Source of the DNA: Monosporascus cannonballus
Lineage: Eukaryota; Ascomycota; Sordariomycetes; Xylariales
DNA length: 64,000 nt
Assembly (NCBI GenBank): GCA_004154925.1
Contig: QJNS01000036.1
Span: 124,001 to 188,000 of the forward strand
Direction of reading: 5' to 3'
The position numbers and the translations under genes were made by a program. Every line of letters starts with the position of its first letter. The first letter of the stretch is position 1. Below the pieces are notes generated by a model. That model saw nothing but the letters and a program-made list of their open reading frames with translations. It was not told the DNA's origin and made no database searches. Of this stretch, positions 12,640 through 25,600 are shown piece by piece.

Positions 12640-14376
12640 TCCCGGTCATACTACGCTCCAAGGACTGGGGAGTAAATGGAAGTCCAGAAGGTGGTCGCAA
12701 CCCACCAAATACTGGAATGGCTTTGGGGCGGAGTTTGAAGGCAGCATTCGGTTTGGGGGGCGTCGAGGGTAGTGTTTCGTCCTGTGCAAAACCAAGTACT
12801 GTGCTGGAAGACGTAAACATAGGTGCGCCATCAGCGCTGTCGAAGTATATTTGTCCGGCTCTGTTGTTACTTGTTATTAAACGTGTAGCTTAGTATGCTT
12901 GCTGTATACCCCTGAAGTTTGGTTTCTCGTTCTAAGGAGATAATGGAACCTTGTGGAACTTTTTCAGACCATTTCTGATTGTAGACGATGTGTTTTTGTT
13001 CTTGTTCTCGCTTGTTTCTCCTCTCACCTCACCTTATGCTGTGAAGTAGGTGCACGTGCTTTTGGACCAGCCAACAAATTTATCTCTATGGAAGTTGGAG
13101 CACTCCTGTCGAGGTAACTAAGAAAAACCAATAGTGACAGCGACCCTGGGACAGCTATATTATAGCCCGACTATTTCTTACACATGGCTTCCCTGGAAAC
13201 ATACTGCTCCGGTTTTAATATTTCCACCCTGTTCCTTGGAAGTATTATAAAAAGCTTTCCTATATGCCATTAGAGTATGGAGATTAAAATGTGTTTATTG
13301 CTAACGTAATTAGCATCAGAGGTACATGTTCAGCTTATTTTGAGTTTACTAGATACGGGATTGGAGTTCAGAGAACAGACTTTGCATTGTTCACCTAGTC
13401 ACAAGTATGATGCGTGTCTGAAGTTTCTGGTCAAAGGGCCACCGCACAGCTTTTATGTTTGCGCAGTACGGCGCCTTCATGCTGCTCACTCCTTATTTTT
13501 AAGTGATATGCGATCTCCTAGTATAGATGTCGGTGTATCTGTAGCTGCCCTGTATCTGCTCAAGCGCTTTTACGGGTCCAAAGATGCCCACGGGTAAAAA
13601 AGGAGGACAAAAAATACTTTTATAATCGCATTACGTACCTCGTGGGAAGCATCCGCGTCAACAAAGTTTCACAGTTCACGTAAAATTTGCCCCACGAGCC
13701 ATACAACCTGCAGCCACATTCTCAAAGTCGCACATCAGTCTTGTTCTTCTCATCTCTAGCAGATTGAAAGCGCTTTTATTTTCCGCGTCCTTTATTTGTA
13801 TGTACTCTCCTGGAAGCTTCCTCCACGTAAACTCCCGTCTAAGCCGCATGGGATATGTAGCTTGCAACTAATCGTTACCTATCCAAGCATCCACCCGAAC
13901 CGTCGTTCTTGTGCGATGTAGTATTTTCTCTCCAGAACCCCATACGTTACTGAGTAGTGGTGGTTATAAATCTCAAGTAAGTTCTAGGACCTGCCCCTTG
14001 TTTTCATCCAGGACCGAGTACCCCTACCCATCACGTGCCACCCATATTCTTGAACAGGGTATTTTCAGGCATACCATTTACTCCAAGCGCTACAAATCGT
14101 GTCGTTTTTAAATTTTTGTGTAGCAAGTGCAGGCCGCGTTTGTGGGTAAATTTACCCAGCAAGCGTTTCCATCTTCACGGCCACTCCCGCCATTAATCCG
14201 CTAACAATTACAACAGCAACCTACCACATCGACAAAACCTTCTAAAGCACCATAACTACTGCCTCTAGCTCGGCTGATACCTTCTCTTTGGAAGATACTT
14301 CGCTGACCATACTTTTACCTCTGACCATTTACTCCTTCCATCACAACTTTCTCATATCCCTAAATCACGGTCAGCA
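12640..14376. other. Intergenic region between kinesin and F-box-like genes
   Basis: The first few hundred bases are probably kinesin 3' untranslated sequence and the last 200-300 the promoter and leader of the next gene (C-rich and T-rich tracts just before 14377). Short frames such as the one at 13340-13597 show no family resemblance. I see no further gene. Confidence 0.5.
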
Positions 14377-16000
14377 ATGGCTCATCATCCCTTCAATACT
14401 CACTCATGGGCAATTCCAAATGCCCACGGGTTTCTTCCTGTCATACTTCAGACCCAACCTGGCAACGGTGCTGGAAACGTCGGCGCTCAGAACAACCATC
14501 CAGCCTTCCTGAACCCTGCTGGTTTTGTGCTTGGCGCCTGGCATCACGAACCAGAACCTGCAGACGAAACGATCTGCTGTGTCATGTGTGGTATTCCCCT
14601 ACGACCAACGGTGAGTCCCTTACTTGTTTTCTACTATGTTCTCTCACAATGTTCTCACTCGTCGACGTCACAACCCATCCCTATATCATCCCCACTCCCA
14701 TTCCATATCCGCATCTAGGTACATTACCGCTAACCAAATACAGGCCGATTGCGCCTTGATCCGGGAATATCCCGGAGCGGTCCTAGACTGGATGAGACCG
14801 GTGCTGTTGAGCCCCCTCCCTGCCTATCACGAGGCGATCAAACGGGCGCGCTATGCACACGCCTATAGACGCTGTGATGATGGTTTGCTCAAGGAGATCC
14901 GCCCGACTCGCTTTCTCGGCAGCAGTGAAGGTTTCATCGTCAGGGATAAAGCCAGTAAATCTAAGCTCAAGCTCTTCATCGACACGCGCAAAGACTGCAA
15001 GGATCTCCCTGCCCCCCTCCACGAGGGTTGCCTACAAGTAGCGCGGCAGTTCTGCAAGTACCAATCCGGATTCCACATCGACTTCCGGGCGGCCGACGGC
15101 GGCGCTCCATCGAGCATCGCCCACCTGTGGGAGATCTGGACGAAGCGGTTGATCTGGACGTGTCCCGGCGGCGTCCTGGACGTCCCGATCCTCGACCCGC
15201 TGAATTACCTCGGCGCGCCCCTGCACACGAACCTCATCAAATACGTGCGAGAGATCCGGAACCGTCCCGAACTCCTGAAATACCAAGCGGAGCCCACGAA
15301 CATCGGTAACCTCACCGACATAGTTATCCGACATTTGCGGTGCATCCCCGAAGACGACACATACCCGCCCCCGAAGGTAGAATATTTAGTAGCGCTGATG
15401 GAGGCTAGGCTTCCACAGGAGTTGATGTACCATGTGATAGAGAACTTGGAACCGTTCGTCAACGAGTCGCTGACTTGCACGCGCGCCCTCCATCCTAAGT
15501 GGTGGCGCGACAGGCTATTCACGCATCGCATCATACCCTGGTTGTGGGACTGTAAGTGAATCTCCTTTATATCTCCTTGACCCTTCCCCTTTAGCTCTCA
15601 TTTAACTCTTCAGCCCTACGAAACTTCCCTATGAACACTGCTGTCACCGATGAAGGAACGGCTGTCTGTTCCCTGTTCCAGGGCACGACACCAAACTGAG
15701 CCACGCACCACATCCCCTGCCCCTATCCCATACCTACTAAAAGAAACTTTACTAATTTCCATGTCCGTAGTGGACTTGAATGTCCTAAAAGCCATGCGCG
15801 TAGCTCAAGGTATCAACGCAGAAGACGAGTCGTGCTGGGACTGGGAGCTGCTGGTCCGACAGCTCTCGCAGCTCAACGTGCTCGAGGCAGGCGGCATCCT
15901 CCACGGCGCCAGCGACCAGCTGTGGAACCGCTACCGCATCTGGACTCTGCTGGGTGGGGCAAGACTCGGCCACCTCGCGTACAAGCCGATCGACACTTGA
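14377..16000 (+). CDS. Fungal F-box-like protein of unknown substrate
   Basis: Exons 14377..14610, 14744..15551 and 15771..16000 encode 423 residues. Intron 1 is 133 nt (GTGAGT, CGCTAACC branch, ACAG, phase 0). Intron 2 is 219 nt (GTAAGT, CTAAT, GTAG, phase 1) and recreates PWLWDLD, a motif typical of a large ascomycete-specific family. A cysteine group near residues 67-71 (CCVMC) could bind a metal. LPQELMYHVIENL at about 301-313 resembles the core of an F-box, and the end (WNRYRIWTLL) is also family-like. F-box proteins hand substrates to SCF ubiquitin ligases; I infer this only from the short LPxE segment. The start ATG at 14377 has a favourable context (AGCAATGG). Intron 2 is long for this locus and has an alternative acceptor near 15613. 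Confidence 0.75.
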
Positions 16001-17672
16001 AAGACGATACGGGCCTTATTTCTTCCTGATGAATCAGGCGAATGGTCGGTTAGAAGAGAATCTGGAAGACGACGGTACATGATGTTACTCGGATCTCCTG
16101 GAAACCGAGCGATCGCGGATCATTTGCTTTTCTGCGATTTTCCATATACCCATCGATACCCTCTTTGTTGACAGACCGCTTGGTTCATTGCCGATTGATT
16201 ATAACAGCATAGATCTGGAAGCCGTCTTCTGCTTGGCGTCAAGGTGCATTGATTATTGATACATCGCCGACTCCATTACACATGATACCTTTCTTCAAAA
16301 TCTGCATGCATCTCCGGCTTGTATCTCTCCCTTTCTTTTTGTCATAGCGAACCTCGTTACGCACCGCCCCAATACCGGACTCTAATATACGCTAGTTGTT
16401 CGGCATTGTTGGAAGCTAGGATAGCGAGCCCACGAGCTGGTTTTGAGGGTTTTGACGGTAATGGCCTATTTCAGACACGTTGAGTCCGCCACGGCTGCAC
16501 AAACATTCACAATACCTCTGACAATTACCGAACAGCGGTTCGCAGCAGGAGCGAAACAAAAGGATCGAGCGCTTGCGAGCGCTTTAGAACGGATGATCAC
16601 TACCCCCGATGGTAACCCGTATAAGTGACTCGCTTCCTGCTCCTTCCTCTGGAATCGTATCTCGGTCGCACGTTCCTCTCCTGGGTTTCAGGTTTCGGCA
16701 GAGAACATGAAACCGTGGTGGAAGATAGTAGCCGGAGGGAGCCGATTCATGCGGGACACACTACTGCTGGTGGAAACGTGTAGACAGACAGCTCAGGCGG
16801 GCAGCTAGAGACACAGCACCTTTCGGACCATAATGCGAGAGACTTATTCTTAATCAGCCACGGTGCGGAAGTAACCGCCTCTCTTTCGTGTTCTCTGTAT
16901 TAACCTCGCTTTCATCTAGCCGCCCGGCCTCCGGTAATTCAGGTGACGTGTCGTCTGGCCAACTTGAAACCCAGGCCCCCGCAACCCGGCGAGATGGTAA
17001 CTGCCGTGTAAATCCGGAGGAGGGGTAAGGAAGGATAAACCATGCAACGAAGGCCAAAGGTAGCATTGCTTCTTACCCGGATTCCAGGAAGCCTGACTGA
17101 CACGGACACTAGGTAGTCAAGTGCGCATCGCATATGTATCTGACCCGTTGCAATCTCCAAAGAGCCATCTATCCAGCCCTCCTTACTGGTGGGCGTGTCG
17201 GTTGAACAGGCAACGACTCCTGTGCCTTCCCCACTGGACGTCCTACTTTCATGTCATCAGACGGGATAAGTCGTCCACTCTACTTAGGCCTCCTCTTTCA
17301 TCCCTCCTATGTTATGGTCAGGTTGTGTAGTAAAAGCACCTGCCAGCTGGCTGGACAATCAATGGTTTTGTTTTTGTCAAACAGAGTGTCATCTAGTTTC
17401 CACAGCCATTCAAGTACTGCCTACCAAATGGATCGTCTGGTGTGGACGAGGATATGGATGGAGCAACCATCGTGACCGTCGGACTTCCCTGTGGCGTATG
17501 TGAATAGAGCAATGTATCCTTATATGAACGGGGTATTCTTGTCCTATTATACACGTTTAGCATGATACTTGCATACATCCATCAACTACAGGTCGGCGCA
17601 AGCCCCGCAGCCTCTATTTGGGTTCGTATATCTACACCACGCACCCACCTAGTCCGCACCTGCCTGGCCTCC
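16001..17672. other. Intergenic region between converging genes
   Basis: This 1.7-kb interval lies between the 3' ends of the F-box-like gene (+) and the isoleucyl-tRNA synthetase gene (-). Open frames are under 75 codons and none is recognisable. It should hold two 3' untranslated regions. I see no tRNA or other RNA gene. Confidence 0.5.
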
Positions 17673-20600
17673 TTAACCCCTTTTCTGCACGACGTCCTCG
17701 CACCGTCCGCACAGCGTATCCTCCTTGGGGGCCACATAGCGCCAGCAGCGGGGACACTTGGCGTTGGCGGGGGGGAGCACGAAGGCGGAGCCGCGGATCC
17801 ACTCGCGGTGCTGCTGAGGCGCGCTGGGATCGGGGACGATCTCGTGCTCGTAGGACCACTGCGGCGAGTTCTGGTTCTCGGGGAGGGGGGCCAGGGGTGC
17901 GTTGACCTCGACGCGCGACACGACGAACATGGCGTCGAGCTCGTCGCGGTAGCGGCAGAGGGCGGCCTCGGCGGGCCCGCCCTCCGGCACGCGTAGCACG
18001 ACGCTGCTCTGCAGCGGTGAGCCGAGGACCTTGTCGGCGCGCGCGCGCTCCAGCGCGGCCTTGATGGCGGCGTGCGCCGCCATGAGCACGGGCATGTCGC
18101 CGCGGAGAACATTGAGGTCGAGCGTGAGCCTCTCGGGCGCGACGAGCGGGTCGCTGTAGAGCTGGTGGAGGGGGTGCACGACGGACCTGTTGATCGGGCC
18201 AGATCAGCTTAGAAATTCTAATTACTTGCGCGGGCGCGGGTACGGGGATGCGTGAATTGAACGTACTGGTCCTGCTTCATCCACTCGGGGCGGTGGTCCC
18301 AGGCCTCCTCGACCAGCAGAGGCGCCATGGGGGCCAGCATGCGGAGGAAGCCGTTGAGGACGGGCTCGAGCACGCCGCCGCCGTCGCCGCAGTAAAGGCG
18401 GTCCTTGAGGGCCTCCAGGTAGAAGGCCGAGAGGTCGTTGGTGATCCCCCTGTTGAGCGCGCTGAATCCCTTGTAGAACTCGTGGTGGTCGAACGCCCGG
18501 CCGACCTCCTCCATCGTCCGCTGCAGCTGCATGATGGCGATGTGGTCCGCCGCGCTGAGGGGCGCTGTGCGCGCCGACTCGTGCAGCGAGCCCAGAAGCA
18601 TCTTGATGGTGGTCCGGTACTTAATCAGCGCGGTATGGATGGCCTGGAGCACGGGGACACCGATCACGACGTCGCTGGTGTAATCGCTGCTCGCAGCCCA
18701 CAGGCGCAAGGCGTCCGGTCCCAGCGCATCGTAAGAGGGTTGTCCCTGGGCCGCCTTCCCTTTCCGTTTTACCGGCGGCAGGAGCGTGCCGTCCATGACC
18801 TGCTGCGGTTCTACGATATTTCCCAATGACTTGGACATCTTCTTGCCTTCCTGGTCTAACGTGAATCCGTGAGTGATTAGCTGCTTAAAGGGAGCGCCTT
18901 TCACGAAGTCCGCCTCTCCTACAGTTCCAGCCGCGATGCGGGTCAGGAGGCTAGACTGGAACCAGCCGCGATGCTGATCGGTACCTTCAAGATAGACATC
19001 GGCGCGGCCCTCCATCTGGGTCCAGCTGCTGCCGCTGTCAAACCAGACGTCCATTGTATCGCTGCCCCTCCGGAAATTACCTCCTCTCATCGAGGGCGGA
19101 ACCCAAGCCTCGTCGTCCGGTGCATCTGCCCACCAGGCATGAGTCCCGCGCTCCTTGATGACGGAGATGATGTGGTCAACGACATCTTCATTGACTATAG
19201 CCGCACCGTTCGAGTCGTACAGGGCTGGAATAGGAACACCCCAAGCACGTTGACGCGATATACACCATTCGCTCCTACCCTTGACGAAGCTCTCGAGTCG
19301 CTTTTTACCAGTTTCCGGGAAGAAACGAACGTCGAGCAGAGATTCGAGGGCTTCGTCCTTGATGGAGGCCACGTCGGCAAACCATTGCTCGGTCGCCCGT
19401 ACGACGACCGGTCTCTTCGTCCGCCAGTCATATGGATACTTGTGTACATGGTCCTTCACTAGAAGAACGTCACCGTGCGATTGGAGGAGCGCAATTACGT
19501 TCTTGCTACCTCCCTCGATGACAGAGGGTGCCGAAGTCAAGAGCTCAGGGGAGTCGGGATATGCTTCCCTGGTGAACTTGCCATGGTCGTCAATGGGAGC
19601 TGACACAGATATGCCAAGCGCCTTACACGCCTCATAATCGCCCATGCCATGACCGGGTGCGAGGTGTACTAGTCCTGTACCAGAGTCGGCTGATACGAAA
19701 TCAGCATGGATGATGGGCTGTGGCTGCGCACTTGCGCGTTGCAATCGGTTCATATACTTGAGGCCCGTCAGCTCTGCGCCGCGGAACTTCGCAAGAGTAA
19801 CAGCATTTTCTAATTCCAGAGTTGATAGGAACGAGTCCAGCTGACTCTCAGCAACCAGCAACCCGTCATTTCTTAAGCGTACGAGACAGTACGTCAGGTC
19901 GTCATGCACGGCAATGGCTTTGTTGGCAGGTAGCGTCCATGGTGTCGTAGTCCAAATCACAGCATAGAGCTGTCCGTCTACCTCAGATGGCACATCCTTA
20001 AACTGAGGCAGACTTCTCCAATCACCTACAATGGGAAATCTGATCCAGGCGGAATTTGACACGTGATCGTCCCTATATTCTAATTCTGCCTCGGCCAGAG
20101 CCGTCCTCGAAGAAGGGGACCAGTGAACCGGCTTGAAGCGGCGATAAATCAGGCCCTTCCTGACCATTTTCTGGAATAGGCGCAACTGTCGGACCTCGAA
20201 GGCGGCGTCCATTGTAGCCCACCTACTCTCCCAGTCAGCCATGACTGCAAAGGACTTGAAGGTCTTCATCTGCCTGAGGACGGTGTTGGATGCAAGATTT
20301 CGGGCCGACTTGCGGATTTCGACAGGTGTAAGCTTGGTTTCGACGCTGGTATTGGCCTTCTCGAGAGCTTTGAGCTCTATCGGAAGGCCGTGGCAATCCC
20401 ATCCCGGCACATAGTTTACTTGTTTGCCTTGTTGGACCTTGACGCGCAGAATCATGTCTTTCAGGACCTTGTTCAGCGCATGGCCGACGTGAAGGTCTCC
20501 ATTGGCATACGGGGGCCCATCATGTATGACGAATGTGTGATCGGCAGGCCGGTTAAGCTTCTGCCACTGATAGAAATTGTCGGCACATCGTTGGATGTAC

Positions 20601-20754
20601 TGTTCCCGGAGTGCTGGCAGAGGTCTCGGGCTGCATGAAGGGTGGCAACAATCGATTAGCTACGATGTTTACGGTTGATTGGTTTCTCCTTCCTATAGAC
20701 TTACGGGAATGTAGACCGGGGCAGCCTCAAGGTTGCCGACCATGACTTTGACAT
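17673..20754 (-). CDS. ISM1: Isoleucine--tRNA ligase, probably mitochondrial
   Basis: Three exons, complement(17673..18186, 18267..20630, 20705..20754), give 975 residues. Intron 1 (74 nt, GTAAGT, GCTAAT, TGCAG) is phase 2 and adds a short first exon rich in Ser, Thr and Arg (MSKSWSATLRLPRSTF), which looks like a mitochondrial import signal. Intron 2 is 80 nt (GTACGT, GCTGAT, ACAG). Class I synthetase motifs are HVGH at 64-67, GWDCHGLPIE just after, and KMSKS at 614-618. The editing (CP1) region lies between them, and the C-terminus has a zinc site with Cys949, 952, 964 and 967 (CPRC, CGRC), as in bacterial and mitochondrial IleRS. It charges tRNA-Ile for mitochondrial translation. All key residues are present. 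The length and Zn tail fit the mitochondrial rather than the longer cytosolic enzyme. It diverges from the gene at 21207. Confidence 0.93.
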
Positions 20755-21206
20755 GATCTCCTCCTACTCCAGACCATGGTCGTGATGGGTAGTGGCGACG
20801 TCGTCGCACTTTTTCCCTTTTTCTTTTGGTAAATTGGGCATTCGCTGCTTATTCGTCACTGGGATCGATGGCCCCATAATTGACGGAACCGATTCCGGCT
20901 GGTGCAGTAGAGCTTGAGCCACAGGAGGCTCCTTTGCTGTAACCCCAGCTTTTAGGACATTTGAATGCACCCTCCAGTCAATGTGGCCGATCACGCACAA
21001 GCCACACTTCAACTCGTAAGGCTGAAAAGACAACTGGCGCTAAGAGGAACAATCGTCATCGTTCTTACTTCGTGCTTCCAACTGGAGGGTGGACAATGTC
21101 TAGCATCCCACATACATCTCTCGCCATGTGTTAAGCTTCGTAACGTCACGGAGAACACACTTAATCGGTAAAAATCAAACGGGACATGGTAGATAGATGA
21201 AGAACC
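20755..21206. promoter_or_regulatory. Divergent promoter interval (IleRS and acidic protein)
   Basis: Only 452 bp separate the two divergent start codons, so the two promoters must overlap or adjoin. I see no clear TATA box. Coregulation of a mitochondrial synthetase with the unknown neighbour is possible but unsupported beyond the geometry. Confidence 0.5.
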
Positions 21207-22617
21207 ATGGCGCCCATCCGGCGATACCTTCGTATAACGAAGTACTCGGTTCTCGAGTGCCGCATCTACCTCGACGACCCGGCTTTAGCCCAAACATGGC
21301 TGCTGAATCCACGGAAGCCTGTTCTGCCGCGAGTCATCGAGAGCGTGCGCCCGCTCGTCTTACCCAAGCTGCGCGAGGAGCGGGAGCGCAGTCGCAAGCG
21401 TAGCACCAAAAAGAAGGGCATCAAAGACGTCGTAGTCGAGGGTAAGTCACTACAGCCAGTTCACCTCAGTTCAGTCGATGCACCATCAATCCATTGACCT
21501 ATCTATGAATCCTATACGTGTTTGTACCGTCTACTACCTTACCGCTATTTCCCCCATGTAGTCTACACCAGTCATGGGGGAAAGTGGGTGGTTGATCTCT
21601 TTATTTTGTAACACAGTAGCTGGCCCGTCCGCCCTCGCCCTCTGGGGCCGGACATCTCACCACTTATTCATGCATGCATGTCTCGAAGACATGGTTTGTT
21701 GATGACTAGTCTGCGGAGATATTGGCTCCCCGGGGGTCCGACGTGCCACGACACCCACGCGCACAGAGACATGCAAGTTGACACATCAATTGAGCAAAAC
21801 AGACGACTTCGAGGTATCGATTTTCCTTACCGAGACAAGCACACGCCACTCGCTGCTCACGAAACACAAGCACTTCCACGACACGACGCAGACGAAGCTG
21901 ACATCGAACAATGCTGGCCGCCTGGTCGGCGCGGCCAGCGAGGCGCCCATCGATGTGGACGACCCCGCGGTAACCGCCGGCCTCCTGCGACGAGAGGAGA
22001 GCGACGAGGATGCGGGGGTCGCCCTGGCCGCTATCCCGGCAGCCGTCGTTAATGTCGATGCCGATGAAACCATGGCAGGCGGCAGTAGCGGCGGCGATCA
22101 TGGTGCTGACGACAGACGACCCGCGAAGCGCGCGCGAAGAAATACGACGGAAACAGGGGATGCGGCGGGTCCGGGCCAAGAAAGCGACGTGGAGGCCATA
22201 ATATCTGACGACGACAATGGGGATGACGACGATGAGGACGCTCTATTCGTCGACAGGAGCCCGGAAACCGGGAACTACTCTGGACTCCGGCCCGCGAAGC
22301 GCCACAAGGGACGAGCCGCTGCCGCTACCGCTGATCCAGACGGAGGTGGCGGCGGCGACGACGACAAGAAGAAGCTAGCCATGGACATCTCTTATGAGGG
22401 ATTTTCTATTTACGGACGGGTGCTGTGCCTTGTCGTCAAGCGCCGTGACGGGTGCACCACCAAGGGGACGGGGTCGTCCAGTGGTCAAGCCGCAGGTGGT
22501 GCTGGCGGGGCCGGGGGCGGAAGCACATCGACCAAAGCGGGTGGTGGTGGTGGCCAAGCCATGATGGAGAGCTTCATCATATCTACCCAAGTACCCGCCG
22601 GAGCGGATGCCACATGA
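21207..22617 (+). CDS. Conserved-looking acidic protein of unknown function
   Basis: Exons 21207..21441 and 21803..22617 encode 349 residues. The donor GTAAGT and acceptor AACAG are phase 1 and join VVVEG/D to DDFEVSIFL. The 361-nt intron is long for this locus. I do not recognise a named family. The N-terminal 110 residues look folded (MAPIRRYLRITKYSVLE, then LTETSTRHSLLTK) and begin with a basic, beta-like segment. After about residue 120 the chain is low complexity: Asp/Glu runs (IISDDDNGDDDDED), two basic PAKRARR / PAKRHKG clusters that could be nuclear signals, then Gly-rich sequence. A last ordered piece, SYEGFSIYGRVLCLVVKR, and a tail ESFIISTQV sit near the end. The hydrophobic-then-acidic VEAIISDDD could bind SUMO. 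A nuclear, DNA- or SUMO-related role is inference only. Confidence 0.72.
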
Positions 22618-25600
22618 ATGAGACTAGACCATGTAAAGTAGATCTTGCGCTCGGTTCGCTGTTTGCCACCAGCACCACCACCACTACTACGGTATTGCTA
22701 CGTCTCCACCGTACCATATGTAGGTCATTTGCGATGTGTGTAGAGTCAGGCAGGCTGAGGGACCACGTGCTGTGGGCGTAGCAGATCCTGACGGAGCAGA
22801 GGGATCTTGCCTAATCAGGTGGAGCCACAGCATATAGACAGATATGTGGTCTCGCTGTGTAAACAAGCTCTCCACGGCGTGTGTTGTCCTTGTTTGATCC
22901 TTGATCTGTACACCCCGAATTGCGATCGACCAAAAAGTGGAGTGGCTGAAAAGCGTCCTTGGGGGGGATTGGTGCCATGTTGCTTTTGCCTGCTGCTGAT
23001 GATGGGGGGTACTTGTGGGGAAATAAACTGCGAACTGCGCGCTGCGCCGCGCTGCCGCTGCCGCAGAAGCAGGGACAGAGAAGGAGTATGGGATGTATCT
23101 CCAAGGCCTGTCATGTACTCCATGTATCTGCCTACTCTACGCCATACATGCGTATGATACATCGCGAAATATCCATCACAATATGCGAGTCGGCGATATT
23201 GCCCTGGGGCTCGCCTATTTGCTGGGGGAGAAAGCTACTGCCATTTCGGACCCTGGTCGGCCAAGCTTAAGCCCTGGCCTAGGGTTGGGAGCCCTAGTCG
23301 GTATCGTACAATAGGCCCCGAAGGCCCCAGCAAAGCGTCCTTGGTCGGGTTGCGGCTGAGCTAGCACATGTGACTGCCCTGCTGGCAGGCAAGCTGGACG
23401 GCGCTACTGCGGCCGTGCGCCACGGGCCAAAGACAACACGGGCGATGGCAGCAAGGTCTAAACGAAATGTATCGGCATGGGGCATGCGCGCACATGGGGG
23501 TTTCGTATGAATAGCCCGGGCCAAGGCTACGCCATCGATCATGGTTTCAGGAAAAGCGCACACAGGGGAGTTGGCCCCAGCAGGGGGTTGTTATTGTTGA
23601 TGATTCACCAGAGCCATGACGGGTAGCGTGAGGGGAAGCCAGATGCAGATGATGTTGCTTGCAGGCGCTGGGAATGACAATGGTGGCGCTCGATTGGCAC
23701 GACGGGACTCCCTAGCGTTGGGTATGTGCATAGGGCAGGATCGGATTGTGTATTGTAACGTAGAAGATGCACCATACATTGTTCTCCAGTTTGGCTGGAG
23801 ACCGCATTTTCCACTATGCGATGAGTTAGGGAGCCAAAACCGAGCGCGGCGTTTGCGAATCGGACGATTGGGGAACCAGCGGGGTCTCGCGGTCCCGGAC
23901 ACTCCCGCCGCAGGAATTCGTTGCTCGATTACCTATCCTCATCGTCCGGGACGCAGTTTTCGGCGGTCAGAAGGGGCCCCCAGGTGCTATCGCATCTTTT
24001 CTGCGGCCGTGGGCCGCGGCGGCATCTCGAAAGACCGAGAGGAGCAAAACGCACGACGACGTGTCTACGTGTGTTTGCATCTACATAACCCCCAATGTTA
24101 CTTGAACACACGACAGGACACGACATTGCGCTTGAGTTCTGACCATATGCCGTGTAGAGTTACACTGCGTGCTCGTGGGCGCGCAGCCCCATGGCATGGC
24201 ATGGCATGGCGTAGCTCGTATGTGTGTGGCCGGTCAGCGACCACAGTCATGATTGGTTGTTTTCTGAATATCTAATTAGTACCGAGAATGGAGCTCGTCC
24301 GCTGAAACCTTCCCCTGTATCCTGCAAGTGAGCAACTGTACCTATCTCAGTATGACAGGGCATAAGAAAAAAAAATACCGTCTCCAATCGGTCCTGGGAA
24401 TAAAGCTCGACGCAAGGTTTTGGTAGCTCACCTGACCAGGCAGATGCGGAACCAAGTCTCCCCTCTTTCTCGTTCGGTCGGTGTGTCGGGCCATGTTCCT
24501 CCAGCCCATCCGCCCTAGCCGCTGCTCTTCCCGCACGATCCACCCGGGGCCAGGGCCTGTAAGTAGCCAGGAGGAAAGGGAGAAGACGGGACGACAGGGC
24601 GGGGTCTCGCAATTTCTCCTGTGGGCTTGTAGTAGTATGCATGAACATAAAGCCGTGGCAGCTGCATCTATGACGTGCCGGCGATCATTCGTGGAGCTCC
24701 TGTGGTAGCAGCTCTGTGGAGTAGATGGCCAGTGCATTGAGGTCCTGCTGCATCTCGGTGGATTCTCCCCCATGGCTCAGAAACACGTGTCGGATCGAGA
24801 TGGAACCTGCCTTGGCATATCCAGTGTGTCGGATCCTCACAGGACAGGAAGGAATATGGTCTTGCTGGATTGTGCGTATCATTCCATCGCTTACATACTC
24901 GGAGCGAGTCGTCAAGGTGACTTGTTGATAATCTGAGATTACCTGCCTGCACCAAACAATGGGTGCGGTCAGCTAGTGTCAGTGCGTAGACGGTATCGCG
25001 CAATTATTGAGACAGGGTGTTGGGAGACATGAAAGTCCAGTGTCGAGATAGGGTCCGGGAAACAGGTACTGTACATTAGCTGCTGCTTCAAAAAGCAGGA
25101 ATGATGATTCTCTGCGCCGGAGCTGAGCGGGCCACCCAACCACGACACCACTTCAATCTTCGTGATGGAGGCGCCACGAGCGGTTTGGATTTGTTGTTCC
25201 TGCTTTTTGACGGGTGTGCCTGTCAGATCCTGTCAGCAGCATACGCGTTTTCCCTCCGAGAGTTCTCGGATGTCAGTATTCGGTAAGACGCCCGATGGTG
25301 TCGTCCAATTGCCCGTGTTACCCAGAGAGCTCTAGGTGCTGGGGCGGCCAGGGCAGCTTTGGAAGGCCCTTGCCGCCGTGTCCGCATGACCAGAGACATG
25401 GCAAAATGCCCGTGTTATCCAGGGAATATCGGGAATGGTGATCTGGTGATCATTATTGATTAGAAATTGTGTGGTAATTATTAGAATCCCTGCTGTCTAA
25501 ACGTACCCTTAGATTGATGTCGAACAGAAGCTCGGACACCTGCAAGAACACGGCGGATGAGGCTGGGCCTCAGCGCAGCTCAATACACGCCATGGGCGAT

